Numbered from the stretch's first letter, positions 43,777 through 52,784 are shown. The stretch: 64,000 nucleotides of DNA from Oscillatoria sp. FACHB-1407 (GCF_014697545.1 NZ_JACJSA010000001.1:186001-250000); one strand, 5' to 3'. The notes: generated from the letters alone by a model not told the origin. A program made the numbers and translations.

Positions 43777-44727
43777 TTATTGTGCTTGTAAATAGTGCAA
43801 AAAATCGTATAACTCAGTCTCGTTGAGTTCCTGGCGCGATCGCTTTCCGTAGGTGCGTTTCAGGTGCTCTCGACCCTGCACTTTATTCCAGCCCAAACGT
43901 GCCAGTTCCACATCGGTTTGGGCGATAACATCGGACAGGTCAACCGATGCGGGGCTGGGAGGAGGTGGCTCAGGAGCGGCGGTTTTACGGCGGGGTTTGC
44001 CGTTATCGGAGAGCGGGGAGGAACCAGGAATCCCTGCTGCTGTAGGATCTGGAGTCTCTGGAGCGGTGTCAGCGATCGCCCCACCTGTAGGGATCACAGG
44101 CATCTCATCAGCATCGGCATTAATGTGGGAATAGAAATCAGCAACCACGGGGGTAACCCCGGTTGAGGTTGTCCCTGTTCCTGGGGTCACTGGAGGAACG
44201 GGTTGGGCAGGAGGAGTCCAGGAAGGAAGAGGAGTGACACCTGGCACAGCAACATCCCCACTGGAAGGATTTGGAGTGGAAGCGGCATTCAAGGATGCAC
44301 CAGCTTTAAATCCCTTGCTGATTAACCCTTTCGCAATCAAATCTTGAGTGATTGGATCGTTGCTCAAATCTGTTGTCGTCGCTTCGGGTGACGGCTGCGG
44401 CAGAGATGACTGAGACACAGACTCAAATTGAGGAGAAGCCCAGGTTGATTGACGGGGAGAGGGTTCTGAAGTCGGGGAGGTTGCTGCATTCGACATCGCC
44501 AGAGCCTCCAATGCCCGCACTTTCGCCCGATCTTCTGCGGCTTCTAGATCGGGATGAGCTGCCATCCCGGTTGCCAGGATCGTATTGCCAATCTGGGCGA
44601 TCGCCCGCACAGCATACATCCCATCATGGACGGTCAAAAATTCTGACACCAGGCTCGCCATTGGATAGCGAGTTTGAAATTGGGCAAACAAGGTTTGCAG
44701 CGTAGAAGAACTCAAAGACAATGGCAA
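43777..44727 (-). CDS. Conserved hypothetical protein with low-complexity middle
   Basis: 316 residues. N-terminal ~80 form a globular part (LFAQFQTRYPMASLVSEFLTVHDGMYAVRAIAQIGNTILATGMAAHPDLEAAEDRAKVRALEAL) that looks like a short double-stranded RNA-binding-type alpha/beta repeat, by eye only. The middle ~85-255 is Pro/Ser/Thr-rich and disordered. The last ~60 (SVDLSDVIAQTDVELARLGWNKVQGREHLKRTYGKRSRQELNE) are conserved-looking and helical. No known function. The longest frame starts with TTG at 44727; the ATG at 44661 is an alternative inside the conserved part. Confidence 0.6.
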   Translation of the reverse strand: MPLSLSSSTLQTLFAQFQTRYPMASLVSEFLTVHDGMYAVRAIAQIGNTILATGMAAHPDLEAAEDRAKVRALEALAMSNAATSPTSEPSPRQSTWASPQFESVSQSSLPQPSPEATTTDLSNDPITQDLIAKGLISKGFKAGASLNAASTPNPSSGDVAVPGVTPLPSWTPPAQPVPPVTPGTGTTSTGVTPVVADFYSHINADADEMPVIPTGGAIADTAPETPDPTAAGIPGSSPLSDNGKPRRKTAAPEPPPPSPASVDLSDVIAQTDVELARLGWNKVQGREHLKRTYGKRSRQELNETELYDFLHYLQAQ

Positions 44728-45016
44728 CTCCAGAAAAAGCAGAAGGTATAAGCGATGAATGAATCGTGACCGTATTCAAAGTGTGAAGGGTAGCAAGGGT
44801 GAAGGCAGAAGCTAAATGATTAGTATAAGGTTGTTTCAGCCATTGGAACTTTTAGTCCTGTGACGGCAGCTATCACGCAGCTATCACTAAGTTCTTCTGG
44901 GGCATTATTTCTTTAGGGCTGGCAAGCGTTAAGCTGAAGGAGAGACACAAGACACCTATCTCGTTGTTTCCTCGGCCAAGTCAATTATGCCTTGATGCCG
45001 GAAATGCCGTAATAAT
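44728..45016. other. Intergenic region before the terC leader element
   Basis: About 290 bases with no ORF. Contains CAGCTATCACGCAGCTATCAC (direct repeat near 44868-44887) and a GATGCCGGAAATGCCG motif just before the structured element at 45017. It probably includes the terC promoter. Confidence 0.4.
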
Positions 45017-45120
45017 AAAGCTTTGTCAGAAAACTTAGGACCAAGCTAATGGCTCCAACCCTGATTCTGGGAGAGCTTTCTGACTCGCCTTCGCCCCATC
45101 GAATGTGGCTACGGCTACAG
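45017..45120 (+). ncRNA. Candidate structured leader element upstream of terC (copy A)
   Basis: A ~104-base segment ending ~100 bases before the TerC start. GTCAGAAA (45025-45032) pairs with TTTCTGAC (45077-45084); inside it, GGCTCC and GGGAG(AGC) form a second helix; GCCCCAT-CGA-ATGTGGC is a third. It aligns almost without gaps to the minus strand of 51310-51416, sharing AATGGCTC, AACCCTGAT, CTGACTCGCCT, CCCATCGA and GGCTACGGCTA. TerC genes in other bacteria often carry the Mn2+-sensing yybP-ykoY riboswitch, but its GGGGAGUAGC core was not found here. Confidence 0.5.
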
Positions 45121-45219
45121 TTAAAAATGCAAGGGTAGAACAACAAGTTTATTCTGTGTGAGCTTTTATCGGTCTTTAGATATTAAGATTTGTTAACGAT
45201 TGTAGAGAACTGCTGACTG

Positions 45220-46020
45220 ATGCTGGATAAACTGCTAGACCTTTCCCCCAATTTTGGACTGGATACATTACTGTTGCTCCTGGTGCTGGTAGCCCTGGAA
45301 GCAGTCTTATCCGCCGATAATGCGATCGCCCTGGCAGCCTTAGCCCAAGGCATGAGTGACAGCAAGATGCAACGTCAAGCTCTCAATTTGGGCTTAATCG
45401 TTGCCTTTGTCTTACGCGTCACGCTGATCTTGACTGCAACGTGGGTAATTCAATTTTGGCAGTTTGAATTGTTGGGTGCTGCCTATCTACTCTGGTTGGT
45501 GTTCCAATACTTCACATCCGAGAAAAGCGAAGACGGGCATGAGCATCATGGTCCCCGGTTTACCTCTCTGTGGCAAGCCATTCCCATGATTGCCCTGACA
45601 GATGTGGCATTCTCGCTGGATAGTGTGACAACGGCGATCGCCGTTTCTCAGGAAACTTGGATTGTTTTGGCAGGCGGAACCATTGGAATCATGACCTTGC
45701 GGCTAATGGCAGGGCTATTTATTCGCTGGCTCAGCGAGTACGAGCATTTGGAAGACGCGGGTTATATTACCGTTGCCCTGGTCGGACTACGCCTGTTGCT
45801 CAAGGTCATTAACGAAAATCTTGTACCTCCAGAGTGGGTGATGATCAGTGCGATCGCCCTGCTATTTATCTGGGGCTTCTCCAAGCGCAACGAACAATCT
45901 GAGGCGATCGACAATTCAATTGATGGCTCCTTGCCCGGTTCAATGAGCAACACATCGTCAATCAATGAAACAACTCTGGTTGAACCCGAGAAAACAGCAC
46001 AAGAAGTCTCAGCAGATTAG
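45220..46020 (+). CDS. TerC-family membrane protein
   Basis: 266 residues, seven or more hydrophobic segments. TerC motifs: LEAVLSADNAIALAALAQGM in the first helices with acidic E/D residues inside the membrane, and ALTDVAFSLDSVTTAIAVSQE in a later one. These acidic pairs are required for metal (Mn2+, Te) handling in TerC/Alx proteins. The loop DGHEHHGPR has histidines. The ~45-residue tail is acidic and Ser/Thr-rich. Probably exports or loads Mn2+ or another cation, possibly for exported enzymes or thylakoid biogenesis. A conserved structured segment precedes it. Confidence 0.88.
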   Translation: MLDKLLDLSPNFGLDTLLLLLVLVALEAVLSADNAIALAALAQGMSDSKMQRQALNLGLIVAFVLRVTLILTATWVIQFWQFELLGAAYLLWLVFQYFTSEKSEDGHEHHGPRFTSLWQAIPMIALTDVAFSLDSVTTAIAVSQETWIVLAGGTIGIMTLRLMAGLFIRWLSEYEHLEDAGYITVALVGLRLLLKVINENLVPPEWVMISAIALLFIWGFSKRNEQSEAIDNSIDGSLPGSMSNTSSINETTLVEPEKTAQEVSAD

Positions 46021-46062
46021 GCAAATCGGATTAGAGGTGTTGCTCATCCAAACATGAATTTT

Positions 46063-46090
46063 GTAGGGGAATTTCGCGAACCTTCCCTAC
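46063..46090 (+). terminator. Hairpin downstream of terC
   Basis: GTAGGG (46063-46068) pairs with CCCTAC (46085-46090), with TTTCGCGAA between the arms forming an inner stem. No U run follows. It lies ~45-70 bases after the TerC stop. The gap 46091-46258 also shows relics of the GACTAATGACCA repeat. Confidence 0.4.
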
Positions 46091-46259
46091 AGCAGGGGTA
46101 AGGTTTTGAGCATCATACCCACATTCAGCAATGCCGGAGTAGAGAGTAAAGGGTATACGGTCATTAGTCCTCAGTCATTCATCTAAGTTTCTGGCAATCA
46201 GCCATCAACTTGGAACTCATTAATGAATAACCCAGGACTAATGACCAAACCCAATTACT

Positions 46260-46709
46260 TTACTCGTACAACCAGGGCGTGATGGTTGGTTTCCAATCCA
46301 TCAACTCTTCCTCTTTAAACCAGAGGCTAATTTCGCTTTGAGCGGTTTCAGGGGCGTCTGAGCCATGGATCAGGTTGCGCCCAACACTCACGCCAAAGTC
46401 TCCACGAATGGTTCCTAACTCAGCATTAAGGGGATTGGTTGCACCAATCATCTTGCGGCTCGTCGCAATGACCCCATCCCCTTCCCAAACCATGGCGACT
46501 ACAGGACCAGAGGTGATGAAGCTAACCAACCCAGGGAAGAAGGGTCGCTCTTTGTGAACACCATAGTGCTGCTCCGCCAATTCTCGGCTCACGTTCATCA
46601 GTTTTAAGCCAATCAGAGTAAAACCTTTTGACTCAAAACGGCGAATAACTTCACCCACTAGCCCGCGCTGAACGCCATCGGGTTTGATTGCGATAAATGT
46701 CCGTTCCAC
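46260..46709 (-). CDS. ndk: Nucleoside diphosphate kinase
   Basis: 149 residues, typical for Ndk, which transfers the gamma-phosphate from ATP to NDPs through a phosphohistidine. The active-site His is H115 in [47 protein letters not shown] and the final GWKP-like MDWKPTI are conserved. Start is GTG at 46709 with GGAGCAG upstream; orthologs begin at the same place (MERTF). Confidence 0.97.
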   Translation of the reverse strand: MERTFIAIKPDGVQRGLVGEVIRRFESKGFTLIGLKLMNVSRELAEQHYGVHKERPFFPGLVSFITSGPVVAMVWEGDGVIATSRKMIGATNPLNAELGTIRGDFGVSVGRNLIHGSDAPETAQSEISLWFKEEELMDWKPTITPWLYE

Positions 46710-46916
46710 TAATTTCTGCTCCTAACGGGTTTAGACCTTCTCTATGCTCAGAAAAATGTGAACCGTTGTAAAGTGGGCATTGGCTATTCTTAGCCAGATT
46801 TTAACCTCTTATTAATCCAAACTCCTGCTATGGATACAGCGCGGCACATGAAGAAGAAATAAGATAGACTTGTCTATTCGACTATTGTTTCGATTCTTGT
46901 ACTGAGGTCATCCTAA

Positions 46917-48962
46917 ATGGGAATTCAATCAAAGATGTTACCTGTTGACGTTGGAAAAGTGCTTGCGGAAACCAAAGATGCCGTGCCAAACGGTCACAAG
47001 CCACGAGAGGCAAGTTCCACAAAAAAGTGGACGATCGAGGACAGTGAAGAGTTATATCGCATCAACGGCTGGGGAGAGCCTTATTTTTCCATTAATGCAA
47101 TAGGTCATGTAACCGTCTCTCCACAAGGCGATCGCGGTGGTTCGTTAGATCTATTTGAGTTGGTCAACGCGCTGAAACAACGGAATTTAGGGTTGCCCTT
47201 GCTGATCCGATTTTCAGACATTTTGGAAGATCGCATTGAGCGATTAAATGCCTGTTTTGCAAGAGCAATTACCCGCTATAGCTATCCTGGGGTCTATCGG
47301 GGCGTATTTCCTGTGAAGTGTAACCAACAGCGACACCTGGTCGAAGATTTGGTGCGCTTTGGCAAACCCCACCAGTTTGGCTTAGAAGCCGGATCAAAAC
47401 CAGAATTGATGATTGCTCTGGCGACACTCAGTACCCCCGGAGCACTGCTGATTTGCAACGGTTACAAAGACCGGGAATATATCGAGACAGCGATGCTGGC
47501 GCAGCGGCTCGGACATACGCCCATCATTGTGCTGGAGCAGATCGAAGAAGTCGATTTGGTGATTGAGGCGAGCCGTAAGCTAGGCATCAAACCCATTTTG
47601 GGGGTACGCGCCAAATTGAGCAGCAAAGGCGTCGGGCGTTGGGGCACCTCAGCGGGCGATCGCGCCAAGTTTGGCTTAACCGTTCCTGAGATTATCCGTG
47701 CTGTCGAGCAACTGCGTCGAGTAGACATGCTGAATTCGTTGCAGTTGTTGCACTATCACATTGGCTCCCAAATCTCGGCGATCGCGGTGATCAAGGATGC
47801 CATTCGGGAGGCTAGCCAGATCTACGTCGAGTTAGCTGGTTTAGGGGCTGACATGAAGTATCTAGATGTGGGTGGTGGTTTGGGCGTTGACTACGATGGC
47901 TCTAAAACCAACTTCTACGCCTCTAAAAACTACAACATGCAGAACTACGCCAATGATGTCGTAGCTGAGATTAAAGAGGCTTGTGAAGAGCGTAACCTGG
48001 CTGTACCGACGCTCGTGAGCGAAAGTGGGCGGGCGATCGCCTCTCACCAATCTGTCCTGGTGTTTGATGTATTGGGCACCAGTGATGTGATGACTCAGCC
48101 ACCAGAGGCGATCGAAGAGAAAGAGCATCTAATCATTCGTAATCTCTACGAAACGTATCAATCTATCACGGCTGATAACTATCAGGAGGCGTTTCACGAC
48201 GCGACTCAGTTTAAAGAAGAGTCCACCAGCCTGTTTAACTTTGGTTATCTCAGCTTGACGGAACGGGCACGGGCAGAGCAGTTGTACTGGGCTTGTTGCG
48301 GCAAGATTCTCAGCATCGCACGTCAACAGGAATACGTCCCCGATGACCTGGAAGACCTGGAAAAGATCATGGCATCGATCTACTACGTCAACCTGTCAGT
48401 TTTTCAATCGGCTCCCGATAGTTGGGCGATCGACCAACTGTTCCCGATCATGCCGATCCATCGGTTGGATGAGGAACCTACAAAACGGGCTACGTTGGCT
48501 GACTTGACCTGCGACAGTGACGGAAAAATTGACCAGTTCATCGACCTGCGCGATGTCAAGTACGTGCTGGAGCTTCATGCCCTGGAAAGCAAAACAGACG
48601 GTACGCAAAAGCAAGATGCCCAGACAACTCCAACTTCGTCGCACAAGCCCTACTACTTAGGCTTGTTTCTCGGTGGAGCTTACCAGGAAATTATGGGTAA
48701 CCTGCACAATCTGTTTGGCGATACCAACGCCGTTCACATCAAACTGACGCCCAAAGGCTATCAGATTGAGCATGTCGTGAAAGGCGACACCATGCGAGAG
48801 GTGTTGGGTTACGTACAGTATGACTCCGAGGACTTGCTAGAAAGCATTCGTCGGCAGTCTGAGCAAGCCCTCCAGGAAAAGCGCATCACGATCCAAGAGT
48901 CGCAGTTGTTATTGCAAAACTACGAGCGATCGCTAAACCGTTACACCTACCTGGAAACTTAG
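46917..48962 (+). CDS. speA: Biosynthetic arginine decarboxylase
   Basis: 681 residues, fold type III PLP enzyme that makes agmatine from arginine, the first step of polyamine synthesis in most bacteria. PLP-binding lysine K134 in VFPVKCNQQRHLVEDL. Substrate and PLP regions VGGGLGVDYDGSKTN and EVCxSE-like VSESGRAIASHQSVLVFDVLG are clear. The first ~40 residues are a low-complexity extension. Length agrees with cyanobacterial SpeA. Ends 23 bases before a strong palindromic terminator. Confidence 0.97.
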   Translation: MGIQSKMLPVDVGKVLAETKDAVPNGHKPREASSTKKWTIEDSEELYRINGWGEPYFSINAIGHVTVSPQGDRGGSLDLFELVNALKQRNLGLPLLIRFSDILEDRIERLNACFARAITRYSYPGVYRGVFPVKCNQQRHLVEDLVRFGKPHQFGLEAGSKPELMIALATLSTPGALLICNGYKDREYIETAMLAQRLGHTPIIVLEQIEEVDLVIEASRKLGIKPILGVRAKLSSKGVGRWGTSAGDRAKFGLTVPEIIRAVEQLRRVDMLNSLQLLHYHIGSQISAIAVIKDAIREASQIYVELAGLGADMKYLDVGGGLGVDYDGSKTNFYASKNYNMQNYANDVVAEIKEACEERNLAVPTLVSESGRAIASHQSVLVFDVLGTSDVMTQPPEAIEEKEHLIIRNLYETYQSITADNYQEAFHDATQFKEESTSLFNFGYLSLTERARAEQLYWACCGKILSIARQQEYVPDDLEDLEKIMASIYYVNLSVFQSAPDSWAIDQLFPIMPIHRLDEEPTKRATLADLTCDSDGKIDQFIDLRDVKYVLELHALESKTDGTQKQDAQTTPTSSHKPYYLGLFLGGAYQEIMGNLHNLFGDTNAVHIKLTPKGYQIEHVVKGDTMREVLGYVQYDSEDLLESIRRQSEQALQEKRITIQESQLLLQNYERSLNRYTYLET

Positions 48963-48985
48963 GGGTTGACACAATAGACAACAGG

Positions 48986-49011
48986 AAGAGACGCGATTAA
49001 TCGCGTCTCTT
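48986..49011. terminator. Perfect 26-base palindrome between speA and tsaD
   Basis: The sequence AAGAGACGCGAT-TAATCGCGTCTCTT is a perfect inverted repeat (13-bp arms). It lies between two convergent genes, 4 bases from the tsaD stop, and is flanked by CGTTTATTT on one side. Most likely a bidirectional terminator. A decayed relative, GACAGACGCGATTGATCGCATCTCTT, is near 38249-38274. Confidence 0.8.
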
Positions 49012-49014
49012 CGT

Positions 49015-50055
49015 TTATTTCTGGTAAAGCTGCATCACATCAGCGATCGCCATACGAGACTGAGCACCCAACGTTAACGGGGAGACATGTCCCCGATTCA
49101 GGTGATCAGCAGCGGCACAGGCAATCATAGCGGCATTATCGGTGCAAAACTTGAGCGGTGGAAAGAGCACGCGCAGATTATGTTGTTCGGCTGCGGCTTG
49201 CAAGTGTTGCCGTAAGCCACTGTTAGCGGCAACTCCTCCTCCGACGGCGATTGCACTCAACCCATAGTCCAACGCACAGGCGATCGCTCGTTTCGTGAGT
49301 GCTCGTGCTACCGCATCCTGAAAACTAGCAGCTAAATCCGCAACAGGCAGTTCCCCTGCATCTTGCAGTTTTTGAGTTAATCGCAGCACAGCAGTTTTTA
49401 ACCCACTAAAGCTGGAATCATAGCGATGATAGCCCCCTTGAGGCAATGACACTTGCCCTTCTGGCAGGTTAAACGCCTGGGGATTGCCCTCCTTCGCGAG
49501 GCGATCGATTACGGGTCCACCGGGATAGCCCAGGTTCATCAGTCGAGCCACTTTGTCAAACGCCTCACCTGCCGCATCGTCACGGGTCTGTCCCAGAGTC
49601 TCATAGTGACCACAGTCTTTGACATAAATCAGGCTCGTGTGGCCTCCGGAAACCAACAGGCAGAGAAAGGGAGGCTGCAAATCTGGAGAACTGAGGTAAG
49701 AGGCGTAAATATGACCTTCTAGATGGTGAACGCCAATAAATGGCTTGTTCTGAACCATTGCCAGGGTTTTACCTGCCGTTAACCCCACCAACAATGCCCC
49801 TACCAATCCGGGAGCACAAGTCGCTGCAACGCCATCAATGTCCTGCCAGGACAGGGTAGCTTGTTGAAATGCCTGAGCGATCGCCTCATTCAAAATCTCC
49901 ACATGCTGCCGAGACGCCACCTCTGGCACCACACCACCATAGGGCTGATGAGCCGCAATCTGAGACGACACCACATTACTCAACACCTGGCGATCGCGCA
50001 CAATCGCCACGGCGGTTTCATCACAACTTGTTTCCAGGGCTAGAACCGTTGACAT
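49015..50055 (-). CDS. tsaD: tRNA threonylcarbamoyladenosine transferase TsaD
   Basis: 346 residues of the Kae1/TsaD/Qri7 family. With TsaB and TsaE it adds the threonylcarbamoyl group to A37 of ANN-decoding tRNAs. The N-terminal ASKHA fold opens [15 protein letters not shown]. Metal-binding H111 and H115 are in [27 protein letters not shown] and [16 protein letters not shown] follow. Complete and normal length. Its stop codon abuts the palindrome that also ends speA. Confidence 0.97.
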   Translation of the reverse strand: MSTVLALETSCDETAVAIVRDRQVLSNVVSSQIAAHQPYGGVVPEVASRQHVEILNEAIAQAFQQATLSWQDIDGVAATCAPGLVGALLVGLTAGKTLAMVQNKPFIGVHHLEGHIYASYLSSPDLQPPFLCLLVSGGHTSLIYVKDCGHYETLGQTRDDAAGEAFDKVARLMNLGYPGGPVIDRLAKEGNPQAFNLPEGQVSLPQGGYHRYDSSFSGLKTAVLRLTQKLQDAGELPVADLAASFQDAVARALTKRAIACALDYGLSAIAVGGGVAANSGLRQHLQAAAEQHNLRVLFPPLKFCTDNAAMIACAAADHLNRGHVSPLTLGAQSRMAIADVMQLYQK

Positions 50056-50466
50056 ACCGACAATAAACGTAAGGGATGAAGTGGAGTAGGTTTTTTAATA
50101 AGGGCGATCGTCGAAGAGAAATCGCAGTGAAAAAATTTTGAGATAGAACGATGTTCTTCAGCGATCGCTCCCACTCTCCAACTATTCAATTTTAAACCGT
50201 AAAGAAGTATTTCAAAAAGTTAACGAGCAAGAAACGATCGTGCAGTAACTTACAAGAATTTTAGTGTTGAAAATGGGGCGATCGCATTGCTCAAAACTCC
50301 TATCCAGACTGGAATACAAGCGTTTTAGCAAATTGTTCTTAATAAAAAGATATGCCAGTGAATTATCAATGGATAACATCAACTTTTGAAAATTCAACTT
50401 CTTTTAAAAGCTTAACTTTACGCAGATTCCCTTGAGGAGTATGATTGCTCTGAAGTTCAAATTCTG
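50056..50466. other. Intergenic region upstream of psaF
   Basis: About 410 bases, AT-rich, no supported gene; a 61-residue minus-strand open frame at 50212-50397 has no ribosome-binding site or recognisable motif. Three HIP1 sites in the first 230 bases. The final part before psaF is described separately. Confidence 0.5.
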
Positions 50467-50518
50467 TTTGTACAAATAACTTAATACTTTGTACAAAACT
50501 CTTCGCTTTTTGTAATAA
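50467..50518. promoter_or_regulatory. Three phased TTTGTA boxes before psaF
   Basis: TTTGTACAAA at 50467-50476, the same palindrome at 50488-50497, and TTTGTAATAA at 50509-50518. Spacing is exactly 21 bases each time, two helical turns, so bound dimers would sit on one face of the DNA. The third box is 15 bases before the psaF ATG. Photosystem I genes in cyanobacteria are light-regulated, often by RpaB at TTTACA-type repeats; these boxes differ from that consensus. Confidence 0.6.
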
Positions 50519-50532
50519 AGGGAAACAATTTC

Positions 50533-51006
50533 ATGCGTCGATTGTTTGCTCTAGTGCTAGTTCTCTTCCTGTGGGTTGGTTTCGCTCCCCCAGCTTCGGC
50601 TGACTTGCTGACCCCTTGCAGTGAATCTCCAGCTTTCCAGCAACGTGCTGCCAAAGCTCGTACTGAACAGGCAAAACTGCGATTTGAAAATTACTCTGCT
50701 CTGCAATGTGGACCCGAAGGATTGCCCCACCTAATCGTGGATGGCAGCCTCAACCATGCTGGTGAATTTATCATTCCTAGCATTCTGTTCCTCTTCATTG
50801 CAGGTTGGATTGGTTGGGTTGGTCGTTCCTACATCCGCTCGGTCAAAAATGACAAAGAACCCGAAATGAGTGAAATCATTATCGATGTTCCACGGGCGGT
50901 TTCGTTGATGCTGTCTGGCTTTTTGTGGCCTCTTGCTGCCCTCAAAGAATTCACCACTGGTGATCTGACAGCAAAAGACGAGGAGATTCCAGTTTCACCT
51001 CGCTAG
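50533..51006 (+). CDS. psaF: Photosystem I subunit III PsaF
   Basis: 157 residues. N-terminal Sec signal ([23 protein letters not shown]) then the lumenal domain [16 protein letters not shown] with paired cysteines ([14 protein letters not shown]), one transmembrane helix ([19 protein letters not shown]) and the C-terminal stromal part with ISLMLSG-like [19 protein letters not shown]. It helps assemble PSI and, with PsaJ, stabilises the edge of the complex. AAGGGAAAC upstream is the ribosome-binding site. psaJ follows 52 bases downstream in the standard operon. Confidence 0.97.
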   Translation: MRRLFALVLVLFLWVGFAPPASADLLTPCSESPAFQQRAAKARTEQAKLRFENYSALQCGPEGLPHLIVDGSLNHAGEFIIPSILFLFIAGWIGWVGRSYIRSVKNDKEPEMSEIIIDVPRAVSLMLSGFLWPLAALKEFTTGDLTAKDEEIPVSPR

Positions 51007-51058
51007 TTTAAAGCCTGATTGATTCTTCATCTCCTCTATCTTTTTTTGGAGCATAACC

Positions 51059-51187
51059 ATGCAAGATTTCTTGAAATACCTTTCCACCGCTCCAGTATTG
51101 GCAACAGCATTGCTGTTTGTTACCGCTGGAATTTTAATTGAGTTCAATCGCTTTTTCCCCGATTTATTGTTCCATCCTCTTCCTTAG
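51059..51187 (+). CDS. psaJ: Photosystem I subunit IX PsaJ
   Basis: A 42-residue gene too short for ordinary ORF thresholds. The product [20 protein letters not shown] then [20 protein letters not shown] is typical PsaJ: a single transmembrane helix with the conserved YLSTAPV and the 'E.NRFFPDLL' tail. ATG at 51059 follows TTTTTTTGGAGCATAACC, a good ribosome-binding site. It lies directly after psaF, as in nearly all cyanobacteria. Confidence 0.97.
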   Translation: MQDFLKYLSTAPVLATALLFVTAGILIEFNRFFPDLLFHPLP

Positions 51188-51309
51188 AGTGGAATCGACA
51201 TTGGGTTTTGCTTGAGGGGCAAACCATGAGCGCAGAGTTAGGTTAAACCTAATTTGCCTTCAGGGGTTGCCCCTATTGTTTTGGAGTTGAGAATTAGTCT
51301 GTGACAGAG
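51188..51309. other. psaJ 3' region
   Basis: Includes a hairpin CAGGGGTTGCCCCTATTGTTTT near 51261-51282, the likely psaFJ terminator (AGGGG / CCCCT then TTGTTTT). Nothing else seen before the structured element at 51310. Confidence 0.5.
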
Positions 51310-51416
51310 ATATAGCCGTAGCCCCACTCGATGGGTCGGAGGCGAGTCAGGAAGCTTTCCCAGCATCAGGGTTTGAGCCATTGCCGTTGCCTTAAGCTTT
51401 CTCGCCAAAGCTATAT
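51310..51416 (-). ncRNA. Candidate structured element, copy B (inverted relative to copy A)
   Basis: 107 bases closed by ATATAGC (51310-51316) and GCTATAT (51410-51416), with an inner stem GGCGAG (51341-51346) / CTCGCC (51401-51406) and AAGCTT/AAGCTT extending it. Read on the minus strand it aligns with 45017-45120 at roughly three quarters identity, including the CCCATCGA hairpin. No ORF spans it convincingly. It lies after psaJ and before the Uma2 gene, so on its minus-strand reading it leads no gene and would be a free small RNA or a mobile repeat. Confidence 0.5.
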
Positions 51417-51501
51417 TTCGTAGATAGGGATGGTGCTCGAAATGCCTCTACATCCATATCTGAGCTAGGGTTAATGCATAGGATTCACCGTAGGTTTGCT
51501 C

Positions 51502-52143
51502 ATGTACGCTGTGATTTCTCGCGACAAAACTGAACTGCCACCCGGAACGTTAGTCAGGATGCCCGCAACTTGGAATGACTACTGCATCCTACGCGATAGC
51601 CGGGGGGATGGCTCTATTCCTCGCATCAAATACCGCAATGGTGAAGTTCTCCTGATGAGTCCCCTTCCTCGTCATGGATGTGAAGCACATTTACTTGCCA
51701 GAATTGTCGAAACGCTTCTAGACAGTAAAGCCCGCAATTACGAGGCGTTCACCCCGATCACGATGGATATCCCAGAAGAGAGAGGGATTGAGCCAGACTA
51801 CTGTTTTTACATCGACAACTGGCAAGCCGTCGTTGGAAGAGACCGCATCGATTGGCAGGTTGACCCGCCTCCCGATCTGGCGATCGAAATTGACGTCACC
51901 ACCTATACTGCTGCTGAAGATTACGCGCCGTACAATGTCCCAGAGGTGTGGCTATTTAAAGACGGTGAACTCAAGATTTACAGCCTTCAAGAAGCAAGCT
52001 ATCAACAGCAATCCTTGAGTCGCTACTTTCCAGAAACAAACCTTTCAACGCTGATTAATCAGGTCTTTCAAGTGGCATCTCAGCAAGGAACTGGAATTGC
52101 GATTCGAGAGTTGCGTCGGCAATTAGCAGGTGAGCCTGATTAG
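51502..52143 (+). CDS. Uma2-family protein (DUF820, PD-(D/E)XK fold)
   Basis: 213 residues from the ATG at 51502 (TTG at 51496 possible). Uma2 is a nuclease-like fold that is strongly expanded in cyanobacteria. Active-site-like residues are visible: the acidic GIEPDYCFYI, DLAIEIDVTT with the E-x-D core, and YAPYNVPEVWLFKDGEL as the usual C-terminal element. LLMSPLPRHGCEAHLL is the conserved N-terminal part. Catalytic function has not been shown for the family; some are associated with mobile elements. Single copy here. Confidence 0.88.
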   Translation: MYAVISRDKTELPPGTLVRMPATWNDYCILRDSRGDGSIPRIKYRNGEVLLMSPLPRHGCEAHLLARIVETLLDSKARNYEAFTPITMDIPEERGIEPDYCFYIDNWQAVVGRDRIDWQVDPPPDLAIEIDVTTYTAAEDYAPYNVPEVWLFKDGELKIYSLQEASYQQQSLSRYFPETNLSTLINQVFQVASQQGTGIAIRELRRQLAGEPD

Positions 52144-52154
52144 CTCGGTTCAGC

Positions 52155-52784
52155 TTAGCCCGGTTCAGCAACAGCTAACCGCAATCCCAAACCAACCAAA
52201 AAAGCACCCATTAATCGCTCCAACCAATGCGAAAAAGACAAGATGCGCTCTCTTACAGCTCGTTGCGAAATTAGCACTGCAACCAAAACAAACCAAACGA
52301 GAGCAACAACGGCAACGGTTGAGCCATAAACAACTTGGGCGGCGATCGGTGTTGTTGGCTGAATGATTTGAGTGAACAACATGAAGAAAAATGGAGGGGC
52401 TTTAGGATTGAGGACGTTCCCGAGGAAACCGATGCGAAAGGCTGCCCATCGACTAATGTCCTTCCTTCGTTGAACGATCTGTGACGCAGAACCTGCTTTT
52501 TTTGTCCGCAGGGACTTAATGCCGAGATAGATCAGGTATGCGGCTCCAACCCATTTCAACAGGTTGAAGAATAAAATTGAGCGAGAAATAATCGCTGCAA
52601 TCCCCAGAATCGAATAGGTTGCATGAACTAGATTGCCAAACCCCAGCCCGATCGCGGTGTAGACTCCTGCACGACGAGAAAATGCCAAGCTGTTACGCAG
52701 GGTCAGCGCAAAGTCAGGACCTGGCGTGATGACTACTACTACACTAATCAGGAACACCGTCAGCCAACCTGCGAAAAATGTCAT
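52155..52784 (-). CDS. LysE/RhtB-family exporter (second paralog)
   Basis: 209 residues from the ATG at 52784, which is preceded by GGAGGGGAGTA; the frame extends to 52844 without family sequence. Six hydrophobic segments, with VVVVITPGPDFALTLRNSLAFSRRAGVYTAIGLGFGNLVHATYS and WVGAAYLIYLGIKSL, matching the exporter at 20698. Exports a neutral amino acid or similar metabolite; specificity unknown. Not linked to a MocR gene. Ends 11 bases from the stop of the convergent Uma2 gene. Confidence 0.9.
   Translation of the reverse strand: MTFFAGWLTVFLISVVVVITPGPDFALTLRNSLAFSRRAGVYTAIGLGFGNLVHATYSILGIAAIISRSILFFNLLKWVGAAYLIYLGIKSLRTKKAGSASQIVQRRKDISRWAAFRIGFLGNVLNPKAPPFFFMLFTQIIQPTTPIAAQVVYGSTVAVVALVWFVLVAVLISQRAVRERILSFSHWLERLMGAFLVGLGLRLAVAEPG

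Noticed and set aside
44868-44887. CAGCTATCAC direct repeat
   Set aside because: Only two copies of a 10-mer; too little to claim an operator.
45017-45120. yybP-ykoY manganese riboswitch
   Set aside because: TerC context is right, but the known GGGGAGUAGC core was not found; kept as an unnamed element.
50212-50397. 61-residue minus-strand ORF upstream of psaF
   Set aside because: No ribosome-binding site, no motif, AT-rich non-coding composition.
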